Assembly: GCF_022539315.1 (NCBI RefSeq)
Contig: NC_066321.1
Span: 7,382,824 to 7,446,823 of the forward strand
Length of the DNA: 64,000 bases
Reading direction: 5' to 3'
Source: Serinus canaria
Taxonomy: Eukaryota; Chordata; Aves; Passeriformes; Fringillidae
In this document: one piece after another, positions 37,755 to 50,192 of the stretch
Layout of the letters: each line of letters starts with the position of its first letter
How positions within the stretch are numbered: the stretch's first letter is position 1
Position numbers and translations under genes: made by a program
Notes under the pieces: model-generated
What the model saw: only the letters and a program-made list of their open reading frames with translations
Database searches by the model: none
What the model was told of the DNA's origin: nothing

Positions 37755-38499
37755 CCTGATGTTTCTGTTTAAAAAAGAAGCTCTGAACCAGCTTCAGAGT
37801 GGAGGTCAGCAGCTCATGAGGAGCATTTAGCAGGTGTGATGTCCTGGGCTGCCTTTTTGTGCTGCTTTGGGCAGCATCTGTGGTGTCCCACCTCTGTGAG
37901 ACCCAGGTACAGCCCTGGGAAGGAGGAGTTCCCTTTCCATGATCAGTAGCTGGAATTAAACCTGGTAACTCAGTGATCTCTTTCCTCCCTGTCAAGTGAG
38001 ACTATGGACAGCAGGTAAAGCCCACCTGTGATTTGTTTTATGAGAGAAAAGGTACTAGAAGAGACAGTAAAAAAATGAGGATGTTGCATGATTTCCTTTA
38101 TCCTATTTCCCCTTGATGTTTGCACTTTCTGCAGAGAACAGCAGACAGGGTGCAAAGCCCCCAGAGTTTTATGGAAAAGAGGAAGAAATGAGGGAAATAC
38201 TGCATATCCAAGAAGTTAGCAGCAAAATTTTACTAGTTTCATTCTGTCTCAGACCACAGGAATTTTATATCAGTACTCAGACACTTTATTCAAGTAATTA
38301 CACTAGAACAGATTTTGCCCTCAGTGTTTCCACTGTGAAATCTTAATTTATCTGGGACTAATGTTTTACACGGGGTATAGAAAATAATTTCAAATTTTCT
38401 CCAACTAAAGGAAAAAAGGAGCGGGCATTAAATAAATGTTTTGGGTCATATGGAAACTTTGGCTTATGTCAAGGTTACTGTTTCTCTAGAGTGCTAATA

Positions 38500-38720
38500 G
38501 AAATTAAATAACCTAAAGAATTTGTATTTTGGGGAAAAACTCACTCACACCTAACTTATTATTATTAATGACATAGTTCAGATCATTGATTTTACATCCT
38601 GTATGGTTTAGCTAATGATTACAGAAAGGCCTTCAAAGATTGTGTATTAATGACATCAATTATCACAAATGATAGTCTTTATGAATTGCTGTGAATATCA
38701 AGTGATGCTTAGGATGTGAA
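38500..38720. promoter_or_regulatory. Possible conserved noncoding element (A+T-rich)
   Basis: Repeat-free and without an open frame, this interval is dense in TAATGA, TTAATGACAT, CAATTATCA and GCTAATGATTA words, which resemble homeodomain and PBX/HOX-type sites. It has the look of a conserved enhancer. The evidence is compositional only. Confidence 0.2.
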
Positions 38721-39289
38721 CAACAATGTGACGTGGGAAGTTATGTGTAGCAATTAAGGTCATGAAAACTTTGCTCAGTACCTCTTTTAAAAAAGTTATT
38801 CAATTATAATGGTCAATTCTCAGCAGACAAAAAAAATCCTTCATCTTATTTCCTTCTGGGCATTTAGTAATGGAGCTCCCACATGCTGTGTAACGTTTTA
38901 TCACATCATTTCTAGTGAAAACAATTTATACTGGCAGCACTAACTACGTGGAAGTTTTCAGACATTATTTTTGAAGAAATAAATACCCTGAGTTATGCAT
39001 GCAACCATATTCTTTGTTATCAAATTCCACACTTGTAATGGGAATTTTTAAAAGCCTATTTTTACTCATTTTTTAAAGGAAAAGACAAAAACCAAGGGAA
39101 TAAGGAATGAGGGAGTGTGTGATGCTTCACTGTTGTGCCATGTGATGGGTTTTGGTTGTGTTTTGCCCTGATCCTCTGGTTTTGCCAACCTTACACAATT
39201 TGTTCATGCAGGAACAGCCCACTGCACTTCACAGCAGAGACAGAGTGACAATTGGTACTTGTCATTAATTATCCCATAATAAACATTTG

Positions 39290-39545
39290 TGGAGAGCTCA
39301 CAGCCAACCCAATGTCCCAGCTCTATGTCCTCTGCCCAGGGAGCTGCCTGTGGCAGTGGGGACAGACTGAGGTGTGGCTGACTGGAGGTTCAGGGCTGAG
39401 TGACTCCCTGCCCTCTGGGTTGGGCAGCACTGAGGTTTGGGCTGGAGGAGGGCACTTCTGGGGGACACTGAGCTGGGCAAAAGGCTGGGGGGAGCCACCA
39501 CCTGCAGGAGGATGCTGCTCCTTTGGTGATCAAGATCCCTGAGTT
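39290..39545. other. G+C-rich patch upstream of a long poly(A)
   Basis: A sharply bounded G+C-rich block is open on both strands (96 codons plus, 67 and 61 minus) and lies about 35 bases before the 31-base poly(A). The plus frame is rich in G, W and S and is unrecognised. AATAAA occurs at 39278-39283, upstream of the block, which does not fit a processed transcript ending at the poly(A). It could be a small unidentified retroposon, or unrelated. Confidence 0.3.
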
Positions 39546-39575
39546 ATCTTCACTGTGAGCTTTGCTGTATTTCAC

Positions 39576-39578
<3 letters not shown>

Positions 39579-39611
<33 letters not shown>

Positions 39612-39639
39612 AGTTAAAATAGAGTTGTTTTTTTTTTTT
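39579..39639. repeat. Long poly(A) (31 A) followed by poly(T) (12 T)
   Basis: Thirty-one uninterrupted A residues (39579-39609) are followed 18 bases later by twelve T residues (39628-39639). The two could fold as an A/T hairpin. CR1 elements do not carry poly(A), so this tract has another origin: a mononucleotide expansion, or the tail of an unrecognised retrocopy. No target-site duplication was found in the immediate flanks. Confidence 0.85.
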
Positions 39640-42600
39640 AACTGAGAAGATGAACTGTAAGTGTTTTGCTTTTAGGAGGCTTATAAATGCTTATGAGCCC
39701 CATGATCTGTTTAATACTATGTTCCACTGCAGTTTCCCTTTGAAGTGAGAGACTTCTGATAAAAGTGATGTACTTTATGCTTAGAGCAGGAATTATATTG
39801 TGGTGAGATGTGAAAAACCTTGGCCAAGGATATGGAGCTCGTTGCACAAGTTCCTGTGGGCAGGCAGATAAAGGCTCTGTCCTGAGGAGCACCCAGGCTA
39901 CACCAAATGTCATAAACCTTCTGCTAAACTGAAGAAAGCAAATTATGGTTAAGGGCTAGTTCTTCAAAAGAGCTCCTGAAAATGGAAATCATCTATTCTG
40001 ATGCTTTTTCTCCATGGCCTAATAAGAATCCCAGCAAATACATCAAACAGGAGGTAAAGGGAACTACTGTCATCAGAACAGGGTTTGCCCCAGCTGGGAG
40101 AGAAGGACTGAAACCAAATGGGTGTGGGGAGCACAGGATTCCTGCTTCCTCACATATGTGACGTTAGATCATGTGCAGAGATGAAGATCTGCTCTGCCTT
40201 TCTTGGAATCATACTGTAATCATATCATACTTCCCTGCAGTTTCTGCCTTGGGCTGATCCCCACATGTGCCTGTAGGGATGAGCCTGGAGAAGGTTTTGC
40301 CTGAGCTAAGTATCTGTGGAATTGCATGGGGCAAGCTTCTGCAGTGGCTCTGCCATAAGAATGTTTTTTCACTTCTGCACTCTTTCAAAAGAGTGATTTA
40401 AAGTGTTTGCTGACACAGTGCCCAGTGACACTCATCACGAAGGCACTGTCCCTGCCACTGCTCAGTTTGGGGAAGCACAGAAGTTAAATCACATTTCGGG
40501 CTCTGAGATGGTTTCTCTGTGGTTTCAGGAAAGCTGCTTTGCTCCTGTCTGTCTCTTTTGAGGAATGGAGGGCAGTGATGCTTATCAGCTTCACAAAGAC
40601 TTTGTGATAATTAACATTTTAAGATTAAAAGCTACTTGATTTTGTAACAGAATTTTGGCTTATGTGTCTGCTGATTGGAGACACGAAGAGCAATAAATGA
40701 AATTGCTCAAAGACAAATACAAATAACTTCAAACTCCACTGAGGTTTAAATAAACCCACTGTAGCACATTCATTTTTCTTAAGGATATGTAATAACTTAG
40801 AAAAAATATTATAATGGACAAATATACATTTTAAGTCTCACCAGCTCACTCTGCCTCTTTTCTTGTGCAGTGGTGCTATGAAATTTCTCTTCAGGCTGCA
40901 AGCTACTGATGCAGCTTCACATCATCTCTTGACATTAAACTCTGGTTGAGTTCAGTTTTAAAGTAAGACTCTGAAGGGGGGATGTATAATGGGATGGACT
41001 CTTTGAATTTTGTGTTTGAACTCTGGTTATCTCACTTATCTTTTCAATGTTTATTTCAAGCTCAAACTCTTTTTTTGTGCCCTGTGGTCCTGTATATCAT
41101 CTTGGATCCAAATTAATGAAAGTACCAAAGCCATCTCCAGCTCCCTGACTTTGACATTTTGGCAGTTCCTCGTTCCTCATTTGAACTGAGTTTGTGGCTA
41201 AAAATTGCGGTGTCGTCCACAATGCTGAAAAATAATTTGGTTCAAACAGATTTCAGTCTCTTCAAGGATCAAAAGCATGATAGATGAAAACACAGTATGT
41301 CAGGGGGTTTGAGTGTTGATTTGAGACTTGTCAGACCCAAATTTCCAGCGTCTTCCTTGGAGTTAAAATGAAATGCTAAAGATACACTGGGCAGAATCCA
41401 AAGTAAAATAGTCTTCCAACCACGCTGGGAGAAATCTTGTGCCCTCTGATCCTTTGCCCTGAGTTTCTGCTGATAGTTATTTAACACATTTCAGAATGAT
41501 TTCTTCTGTGTGCATGCAGCTGATGTGAGCCAGGCTGCAAGAGAAACTTGAGCACTCAGTGCTCTGCCTCGGTAGAGCATGAAAGACATAATGCAATTTA
41601 ATGTTATTAATTGCTAGCTGGCTGATTAGATTTACAAGAAATTGTCAAACCTTAAACCCCCCAAATAATCATTTCTCACCCCCAAAAAAGAATTTAGTAT
41701 GCCATTAACTTTTTTTCCAAGCAGGTTTTCCAAAGTGAAATCACTTACTGCTATAAAATTTTTATTGCACATTTTAATTTATTTCTCACTCCAGTTAGGT
41801 AATGTCTTAAAAAATGTATTTTGGTGTTCTCTACTGTCATTATTTGCCATTCATAAAGAAAATATTTGTAGCTACTTTTTCTATCCATTCTGAATTTGAA
41901 ACCTGTGTTACTTTTCTGTTTTTTACTTTCTGGAAGGTCAGAGAAAAATTATATCAATAAAAAGTTTAGTTTTTAGAGGACTGAATGGGAAGGACCAGAC
42001 CCCTTCTGTAGACATGTGGCAACACAGGGGAAGGGGATGAAGGTAAAGGCAAAACAGCAGCAATTCAAGGCATTTTAGTGCTAAGACTACACAAAAGGAG
42101 TATGGATTTATCCTGCTTGAGGCATCCAGGTTAGGAAGGTAATTGCCCTGGGATCTCTGCAGTCAGCAGAGTCAGAGATGCTTTCAAGGGGAATGATCTT
42201 TTTCTGTGTGTTACATGGGGTCAGCTGCAACTACAATTCTACCCAAGTGCTCTAAAGAGCATTTGCCCCAAGCAAGGCAAAGCCTTGGTGCTTGTTAGTG
42301 CTGCTTTACGTGGTTTATGCTCTGCTTTCTGAACCAGCTGAGGGTGCAGGTGCCTCTGCCTAAGCCCCCACTTTCAGAAGCTTCAGAATATAAATTTTTA
42401 CAAGGGTGAAAATTTTCCTTCATGGGGGAAAACCATTCTGTGAGAAATATCTGGTGTGAAAATAAAGTGCCAGATTTGCACAATTACTTTGTATGTAAGG
42501 AATCTGGGGAAAGAGAGTAAATATTTTAGAATTACACCAACTGTTTTTTGATCTCAGCATAGATTTAATGCTCAGTTCTGGTGCAGAGGGGCTTCAAGCT

Positions 42601-44480
42601 GCTGGAAGCCTGAGTTTCAGTAAGGATGGGAAACTTTGGCATCAAAAAGGCAGGCTCTGATACTTGTGAGAGGAATGTAAAAGTTTTTGACAGAGAAGTA
42701 CATAAACAGAGACCAAGACTGGGTGTTGATTGTATGAATAATGAATACTTCCCAAGTGTTTAGTGCAAGGTTCTCATTTCCTCCAGTATAAGGGGCATCT
42801 CTGTGGATAAAATATCTCAAGTATTTTCAAACCATCAATTGTCTGTAAAAATTCCTGGAAGATTCCCATGCAATTGCAAGTAGTAATTGGCATAGGAGAA
42901 AACAAAACAAAAAGAATCAATATTAAAACTATCTTCATAGCTCAGAATATCTAGTCTGGGAGTCAGAATAATCCAAGCTTCAGAAATATTGAAAGTGAAG
43001 TGCTAGTTGCCTCTCAGTGGATTTGGCAAATGGACATTTCCTCTCTCTGTTATCCAGGCTGCCAAGCCCTTGAAGTTTTTCCTGCTGCATCTGAATTTGC
43101 CCTCCCTGGGCCATTAATGAGTGTGGCTGGGCAGCGTGGTGCCCACACATGGGGCTGCTGTGCTCAGAGGAGGGGGACCCAGTCACATGGTGCTTTCTAT
43201 TTCTGCCTGAAAGTTTCTGGTTTTCACTTCAGGCTCACCCCTAGCCCTGCAGCACAGGGATGCTTGGCCAGTCACACAATTGTCAGAGCTGTTAAAGTTT
43301 CTGTGTTCTTCTGATGTGGCTTAGTGGGAACTGCAGTTGGAGCCAGGGGCTGCTGCAAAGCAATGAGTGTTCCCAGCAGCTTCTATTGTTAGGCTCCTGC
43401 ACTGCTGAAGAGAGTTTATGGGATTGCCTTTGAAACTTACTGCACAGACGAAACTCAGCCCGTTTGCTTTCTTTCATTCCTGTCAAATACTGACTGACTG
43501 CGCTTTCCCTGCAGCTGATTCTCAGGATGAGATATCACAATAGAAAGAGCATACTTTCATTATTTACGTGTCAGACACAGGGGTACCTAGCAAAAGGAGA
43601 TGATGGGAAGGATTAAATCCTTCAAGCAAAATCCTTAGGAAAGCAATAAGGCACTGCTGAAGGCAACTGAGTGCTACATGTGTGTGCATCAGCTCTGTTG
43701 ACACCCACTGCACCCACACTGCAGGCAGGAGGAGTTTGTGAGAGATAATAACACAGATGTGGGCACGGTGTTGAGAGGTCACACATCTCATAACTGTCAC
43801 CTCCTTCATCCCATAATAGATTATCTATAAGATAAACAAACATAGCATTGCTTTGCCTCACTGCCCCAGTCTGGGCCTACATCACTCCATGGTGGAGGAG
43901 AAAAGGTGGGAATTGGGGCTTTTATAGATAATGATCATTTAAACATCTTCATTTTCCTTTATGTATCTTAGCCTAAGTGGAATTCTAGCAAAGTGATGAT
44001 TTAGGAACTTTAGAATAGCCCTTGTGGTGAAAAAAATGACCAAAGCTTTCTTCTGCACAGGTTCATCTGCAGCTGCTGCACCTCTGCCCAGCATTTCAAT
44101 GTCCCTCTGAGGGGACAAACCCAAGTGTCACACAAACTGCACAGCAGGAAAAAACTGTAAATATATTAAAGACCTCAAGCTGCTCTGCTTGCAGGTTTGT
44201 TTTCTGTCTTGGTAAACTTTCATTCTCCTGACCAGCAGAAATGGGCTGTGTGGATGGGTGGGATGAGGGTGGCTCACAGATGTGACTGGGGTTTTCTGAA
44301 GGATCCCTCCTGGAAATGGATCCCAGTCTGGCTGGACTACAGGATGGAGTGAGAGCAGCTCTGGAGCCCAAACTCAGACCTCACTTCTGCACCCATGCCT
44401 GGTAGCAGAGTATGCTGGGGCAGAACTGAAATGCTGGCAGTGCTCAGCCCTTCCCTATATCCATTTCTAAGGTTGTTTTG
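39640..44480. other. Noncoding stretch
   Basis: No gene is supported. Frames of up to 104 codons (43000-43314 plus) sit in a G+C-richer interval and overlap minus-strand frames. Minus frames at 39638-39913 and 44096-44371 are unrecognisable. A donor-like site complement (ACTTAC) occurs at about 43435 without a partner. Confidence 0.5.
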
Positions 44481-44483
44481 CAG

Positions 44484-44559
44484 ACACCTAAAGATGGGGA
44501 GTTTTTTTAAGGGACAGATTCAGACCATGCTGCGATGCCTGTGCACTGCAGAGTGGAAG
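44484..44559 (+). other. Candidate internal exon (weak)
   Basis: TTCTAAGGTTGTTTTGCAG ends at 44483 as an acceptor, and GGAAG|GTAGAG supplies a donor after 44559. One frame is open for 25 codons across it (HLKMGSFFKGQIQTMLRCLC, then TAEWK) and lies inside an ATG frame of 62 codons (44395-44583). The donor is only fair and the peptide is unrecognised. This is close to what chance would give. Confidence 0.12.
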
Positions 44560-44899
44560 GTAGAGCTGAGTCCCCTCCTCTGATGTGTTCCTCAGATGTA
44601 TTTTTATAAGTAGATGAATTATGAATGGGTTTCAGTTGTCAAGAAAATCCCAAGAAAAACATGACACCTAGCATCATGTTACTTGTGGCACCCAGAAGTT
44701 ATTTGAAAATTAATGGAAGATTATTTCCCACTCAGCTCACACAGACATCTGAATCTGGGTGCTGCCAGCTACTGCAATGTTTTACATGAGAGCATGTGCA
44801 GAATGTTTTTAAAAGGAGAAATATCCTTCTGGCTTTGTAAAAATAATCTTCATGCAGTTGCACAATTAGCAGTTTCTGCAGTGAATCGGCAGTTCATCA

Positions 44900-45250
44900 G
44901 TACAAATGTTTAACGTGCCAACATGCAAATACTGTGAATTCATTGAAAGCTTATTTAATAACATGATAGGAGCAATGCATATTTTCTTCAGTGAGAGTAA
45001 ACAGACATTTAATTTTATCTCATCATGAGAGCTGGTTTTAATGCTGTTAATGCTTTTCTAAAGATGAAATGTTGACAACACATATTCCTTGCTATAGGAA
45101 TAAATTAATATTGATTAATGTAAGTGACTTAATTTAAACTGTATTGTCATGTCATACCACTTAGATTTCTTCTGAATTATTTTAAAAGCAAGATAAGCTT
45201 CAATTCACAAATAGATGAGTAATTCTATTTATTTTAATTTTTTTATAGCT
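44900..45250. promoter_or_regulatory. Possible conserved noncoding element with octamer site
   Basis: A perfect POU octamer ATGCAAAT lies at 44923-44930. It is followed within 350 bases by many TAAT/ATTA words (TTTAATAACATG, CTGTTAATGC, AATTAATATTGATTAATG and ACTTAATTTAAAC). The interval is repeat-free with no open frame. Octamer plus homeodomain words are typical of neural or developmental enhancers, but this is a motif reading only. Confidence 0.25.
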
Positions 45251-46138
45251 ATCTCTTTCAAGGTTTTCTTCATCTGTGTACATGAAACTTTGAGCCTTGG
45301 TAAAATTCTCATGCATTAGATTTTATCCAACTAAACTTGTCCTTCATGTAACACATTAGAACGTGTCTTTATGGGTATTATTCCTCTCTTTCTATTTGTG
45401 TCCATCTTTTAATAATTGCATTAACTTTGGCCAAACACTACAGGGGTAGAGTAGTAAATGTTTAGTTAAATTCTAAAATCTTTATGGGTTTGTTGTCTTC
45501 AAGGAGTTAAAATATTTGTACTTTCAATGCCTGTGCTAAAGTTATTGTACTGTGATTCTCTCAATTGCTTCCTAATATGTGAATGAAGAAGTTCAAAGCG
45601 TGAAGGAAAAAGTCCCTAATCTATGTAATTTCTTAACATTTTCCTGTCTCTTCACACATATATGAAATAAAACAGCATGCTATATAATCTTAAAAAAAAA
45701 ATCTTCTAAGGTATAGAGACTGTGAGGGTGGTGTGAACCATTGGTGTGTTCGGGCTCCTTTGAATGAGTGCTTTGTGGCATCAGGAAGAGCACAAAAACA
45801 GGACAGTGTTTATTAGGATTTTTAGAAAATTGTTATAAATATCACCATGGCAAAGCTTCTGAATACCTCCAGGATATAGCAGAAAGATTAGAAGGGATTC
45901 TGTAGGAAATGATCCATTTCCAGGGCAAAACTGGGAAGAATGGGAGTTAGTTGGATAAGAAATCTGAGTGTTGCTGTGTGATTGGCACAGGCAGTGTTGT
46001 GGTGCTCTGTAAATCTACCATGAAAATGACTTTCTACTTTTTGGGTTGCATTTCCCAGACCCCAGATCAGCTCCAGAGTGTAATCACATGCTAAGTTTGT
46101 CTTTCTTCAAGATGCTCTTGAGGATGTTTATCTTTCAG
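45250..46138. other. A+T-rich noncoding stretch
   Basis: No open frame of note and no repeat. It ends in the pyrimidine-rich tract TGTTTATCTTTCAG that forms the acceptor of the block beginning at 46139. Confidence 0.55.
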
Positions 46139-46214
46139 GGGCCTCAGTGGCGCCGAGCCGATATTGAGACGAGCACGTATTGAAGAGCTTTTCCAAAGTG
46201 TGCTGCTCTCCTGA
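46139..46214 (+). other. Candidate 3'-terminal coding exon, CpG-dense (unconfirmed)
   Basis: A good acceptor (GTTTATCTTTCAG, ending 46138) is followed by an open frame that starts after one base and reads GLSGAEPILRRARIEELFQS, then VLLS, then TGA at 46212-46214. Five CpGs fall within 46151-46177, the only such cluster in the window; two of them lie in arginine codons CGA and CGT, as coding constraint would preserve. The charged, leucine-rich peptide looks like an amphipathic helix. Two minus-strand frames are also open here, including an 80-codon ATG frame (46091-46333), so strand is uncertain. I do not recognise a family. Confidence 0.3.
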
Positions 46215-46219
46215 GTTAC

Positions 46220-48300
46220 AGCAGTGCTGGGGAAATGTTTGGGAGAAGGAAACAACTCCCTGCTATCTGCTTCTGTTTGATCACAGCCTTTTGAACTGCA
46301 GCTGCCTGTACTTTTTAATGGACTGCTTTCCAAGTATGCCTACGAAATATCAGAACACCTTTGGCATTGCGGGGAGAGCAGTGATTCAAGAAAGAGGAGG
46401 GGAGTTGGAGACCTGTGCCCAGGAGGCATCGTGGGGCTCCCTGTAACCCAGATCCCTGCTCCTCTGAATCCTTTCCAAGCACTGCAGTGCAAATAACTAA
46501 TAATAACAGAGCTGTTGCTGGGGGAAAGAATCATCCTTGTAAGTAATCAGATGGAGTGGGATGCCTGCAAACTTGAAGGTTAGACTAGGGGAACAAAGCA
46601 GGAATTGTAAGCTTCTTAGGTTTGCAGAGGCAGTTTTGTATGAGATTTCCCAGCTTCCTGTGAGAAGAAATATTTTCAAAATGTGTCTGATTCCTAATCT
46701 GATTATGCCAGCTTGGAAGTTAAATTGAAACATGAAATAAATGAATGCTTTTGGAGTTATGAATTAATTAAAAAACTAATTAGGACAGATAAAAGAAATG
46801 CAAGTCAGGGAATTGTTTTTCTTATCTTGGAATAAGAGCATTTAAATCGAAAAGATGACATTAAACAAAGCCTACAAACAACTGGAAACCGTGTTAGGAG
46901 AAAGATAAGTCCTAAAAGGAGATTTTTTGTTTTCCATCATGATACAGCTTTCCAAATGCATTTCTGAAGAGGGAGCAGCAGCACAGAGGAGAAGGTGTCT
47001 GTAGGCTCAGGGACAGCTGGAAAAGAAATGCTGAATAGGGACTGAGTAGATGGGAGAGATACAGGGCTGGTGAGTCTGAGCTTCACTGATGTCTGCTAAA
47101 GGAGTGTCCATGGGTGGCTGTGCTGCTCTGCATTGGGATTTTAGGGCAAGATCATTTGTGTGGCACTAATTCCCAGCTGAGTAGGGTGGTGGGGAAATCT
47201 GGGGCCCTGAGCCATCCCTGCCTGCACCAGGCACTGGTTCTGCACCATGGGTTGCTTCATGCCCTTGGAGCACCAAGAGGGTGAGGAGGATGTTTTCTAA
47301 TCACAAGTATGGAAAAGTTGCATTCAGACATTTTCTTTTGGAGAAAATTTTATTGGAATGTATAAGGAGTGCCTCAATCATCTGTCCATAACACCTTTGG
47401 TATGAAAATGTGAAAATGTTGCTGTGCTGGTTAATAACTACAATGAATGATGAAATATCTGTGCACTGACTGGAAGAGTCAGAGATTACTTTCAGAGATC
47501 AGATGAGAAGAAAGTCATTGCTCTCAAGCCCTGGAAAACAGCCTGAGGGGAAGAGCCAGGACTGTGACACCACAGTGAGACCCAGAATCACCCAGAGGTC
47601 TTCCCCACTGGAGTTTGCACCAAGAGCACCCATAACAAACACCCAGGAGGGGCTGCTCAGGAGGTGAGCACTGCAGGGCTGGGGGTCCTGAGGGCTCTGG
47701 AGAGCATCCCTGGCATGGTGCTGGGGCAGAGAGTCAGCTGTGCTGTGCCACCCCACCCCTTTGGGTGCCACTGTCTGGAAAAGTCCTCACACATCCCAGG
47801 CACACCAAATTTACACTGCTTTAGACAGGTCACCAAATCCATTACTACAGCTGCCTTGAAATGCAGAGACTGTCACTGCTGTAATACATTTTTAAATCAG
47901 AAAGATCTTTAAGCCCAGATGGTCTTACCAGTAAGAAAGAGTCCCTGCTCAGAAAAGCTGGAAGCAGCATAAGTATTAAGGAAGTTAAAGCGATCATTAA
48001 CATTAATATATTTCTCTCCTCACCTACATGAACATGAGAAAGAGAACCATAGAAGTGATGTATAATATTCATATTTCTTAATGCATTACAGGAAACTCTT
48101 CAGACACTGCAGAGGAAAGACAGATAAAAGGACTTGTACAGAGGAGTAAATGTATATGTCCCTGAAATGAGCTGCAGTATTGGGTGATCACTCAGTCTGG
48201 AAGACAGAGACTGCAAAGCAGGTACCTGGCACTGACTTATTGAATTCTTGGCTGGTAGCATGGATTGTCTATTCTCATTGAATTATCTATTAGCAAGAAG
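46220..48300. other. Noncoding stretch with G+C-richer patches
   Basis: Frames of 60-90 codons appear on both strands in the G+C-richer interval 47500-47850. A donor-like GAG|GTGAGCAC at 47661 has no clear acceptor or constrained frame. 46730-46920 is A+T-rich. No gene is called. Confidence 0.5.
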
Positions 48301-48303
48301 CTT

Positions 48304-48383
48304 AAACCAAACCAGAAAAAACTCAACCAACCAGCTAAACCAAAAACCACCAAAAAAAGGGGGAAAAAAAGGAAGAAAAATAA
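48304..48383. repeat. A-rich ACC/AACCA low-complexity tract
   Basis: The plus strand consists of AACCA, ACCAAA and poly(A)-like words with almost no T; the minus strand is therefore TTTGG-rich. The 65-codon minus frame here (FFFLFFPLFLVVF) is translated low-complexity sequence. Confidence 0.7.
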
Positions 48384-48399
48384 TTTCCTGAAGTAGTTA

Positions 48400-50160
48400 C
48401 TGTCCAAGATCAAAGTGACCAACTTAAAAACCAAAGCTCAGAAGGGCTATGTAGCCTGGCCATGAAGTTCAGAACTGATTTAACTCCCTCTCTCACACAG
48501 GGGCTGATTTTAACCTTACCTTAAATCTCTCTCAGTTACACTTTAACTGTGTGGTGGCACAGGTACTCCTTTGATGAAAGCAGGGAGTTAATAATGTTTT
48601 CCTGGCTGGCTGTGAGAAAAGGCATGAATGGACTTCTGTCAGGAAGAGAAAAGGGAAAAGGAAAAAGGAAATAGGAAAAAGAAAAAAGGTCTGTCTCAGG
48701 AAAACCTGATATATCCCTGAATCAGAATATCATGGAGAAAACTCTATCTTGCAGAGTTTTTATAAAACAGTCTTACTACCTTAAGAAGCAGTCTACCTCT
48801 GCTGTGAGCTAGGAGTTTAAAAATAACAGACAATCTTGAAGGAAAAAAAGCAAAAAGAAGAATTACCATAATAAAATATACTGTATGAAGCCTGAGAAAG
48901 TGAAGCCTGGCTTAATTGACAAAAAATGTCAATGAAAAATGAATGGGGTTCAATAATGGATCTTCTCACATTTCAATACTTTTGTTCTAGTCATATAGTT
49001 CAGACACTCAAGGTAGTGAAATAGTTTTTTTAAACTCTCAGTTTCTTTGAAGTTTATGATAAGTTGATAGTTCAAAACATATTTTTCCATCATTGTAACC
49101 TAGAGAAAGTAGCACAGCTTCATTTGGTTTTAGGAGTTTAATGAGCACAGGAAGAATTTGGATAGCTCCCAGAGTGATGAGCTATGTGTCATGTCTAAGT
49201 GAAGTAAATCCTATGACTTTACAAAGATATTGCAGGAAAATGTGATCAGAAACTCTCTGGCTCAGTAGGACCAGTAATGACAGTCAATGTCAACTACTCA
49301 ACAATAAAAGTTCTGTTCAAGTTAAGTTCCCTTATGCTTTGTGGAAGAATTTAGACAGTATGAATACTGATTGGATCAAAGAAAATGGGAAAAAGCAGGA
49401 TTTAGCTTCAGAGTTTATGCTTTTAGCTCATGCAAATCAGCCTTATCTGATCATAATGTGCACAATAAGTTTGCCGCTGCTGGAACTTCAAGTTTAAAAG
49501 CATGTGGAAGTGCAGTATGTGGATTGGTCAGGTTTTAAAAAATCCCTACAGATCCTGAAACTTTCACTAATGCTAATCTGCCAAAGAACCTGCTAAGTTG
49601 CAGTCTCTTAATCTTGGTCTTTTGAAGATAAAATACTGAAATAGCCAAACAAAGGACAATTTGCTTAAATTGAGAGGTTTTGCCTCTGAAATAGATTTTG
49701 GGTTTGCATTGACCATGGGCTAGCCTATTTCGTGTCCCCTTTAGAGTGTTTACACCTTTGGGTGACTGAGACGTGACTGGAGTAGCTATATGTGGTGTTT
49801 TTAACAAGTATTATCAAAAATATTTCAAAGACCTCTTTCTTTTTGGCCAAAATTGTGTCCAGGAAGGTTGGGTTCATTGTCTGATAAGAGGGAGACATTG
49901 TAAAAAAGAATCAACAGGGACACTTGCCACTGGTTTAATGAGGAGGCAAAAAAGGAGGTGGGAACTGGTTTTTGAGCCACTATGCACATGTCACCTGCCA
50001 TGTGCACAGGTTTACCACATGGTGAGATGCAAACCTTGGACACAATTTTGTGAGGGCTGTGCTGCATAGAGGCAGGCATACAATTTCAAATTTTTTTTTG
50101 AGATTTTAGAATTTCTGTACAAGAGATGGCCTTATTCCACCCTCACTTCACAGATCATTA
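48400..50160. other. A+T-rich noncoding stretch
   Basis: No gene is supported. It includes the purine tract at 48641-48689 and an octamer word ATGCAAAT at 49430-49437. A 98-codon plus frame at 49773-50069 and two minus-strand frames (49535-49807 and 49825-50079) overlap the same bases and are unrecognisable. Confidence 0.5.
48641..48689. repeat. Purine (GGAAA)n-like tract
   Basis: Forty-nine bases are nearly all A or G, built of GGGAAAA, GGAAAAA and GAAAAAA words with a single T. It is a simple low-complexity repeat. Confidence 0.8.
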
Positions 50161-50170
50161 TGCCTTATGT

Positions 50171-50192
50171 GTATATATATAAGTATATATAA
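50171..50192. repeat. Short GTATATA microsatellite-like tract
   Basis: Two alternating TA runs are separated by AAG. It is a minor simple repeat in A+T-rich DNA. Confidence 0.65.

Noticed and set aside
39135..39200. TGTGATGGGTTTTGG start resembling an endogenous retrovirus LTR edge
   Set aside because: No matching 3' edge, primer-binding site, target-site duplication or retroviral coding trace is present nearby.
47580..47670. Exon ending at GAG|GTGAGCAC
   Set aside because: The donor is fair but there is no acceptor with a pyrimidine tract upstream, and no frame shows constraint-like features.
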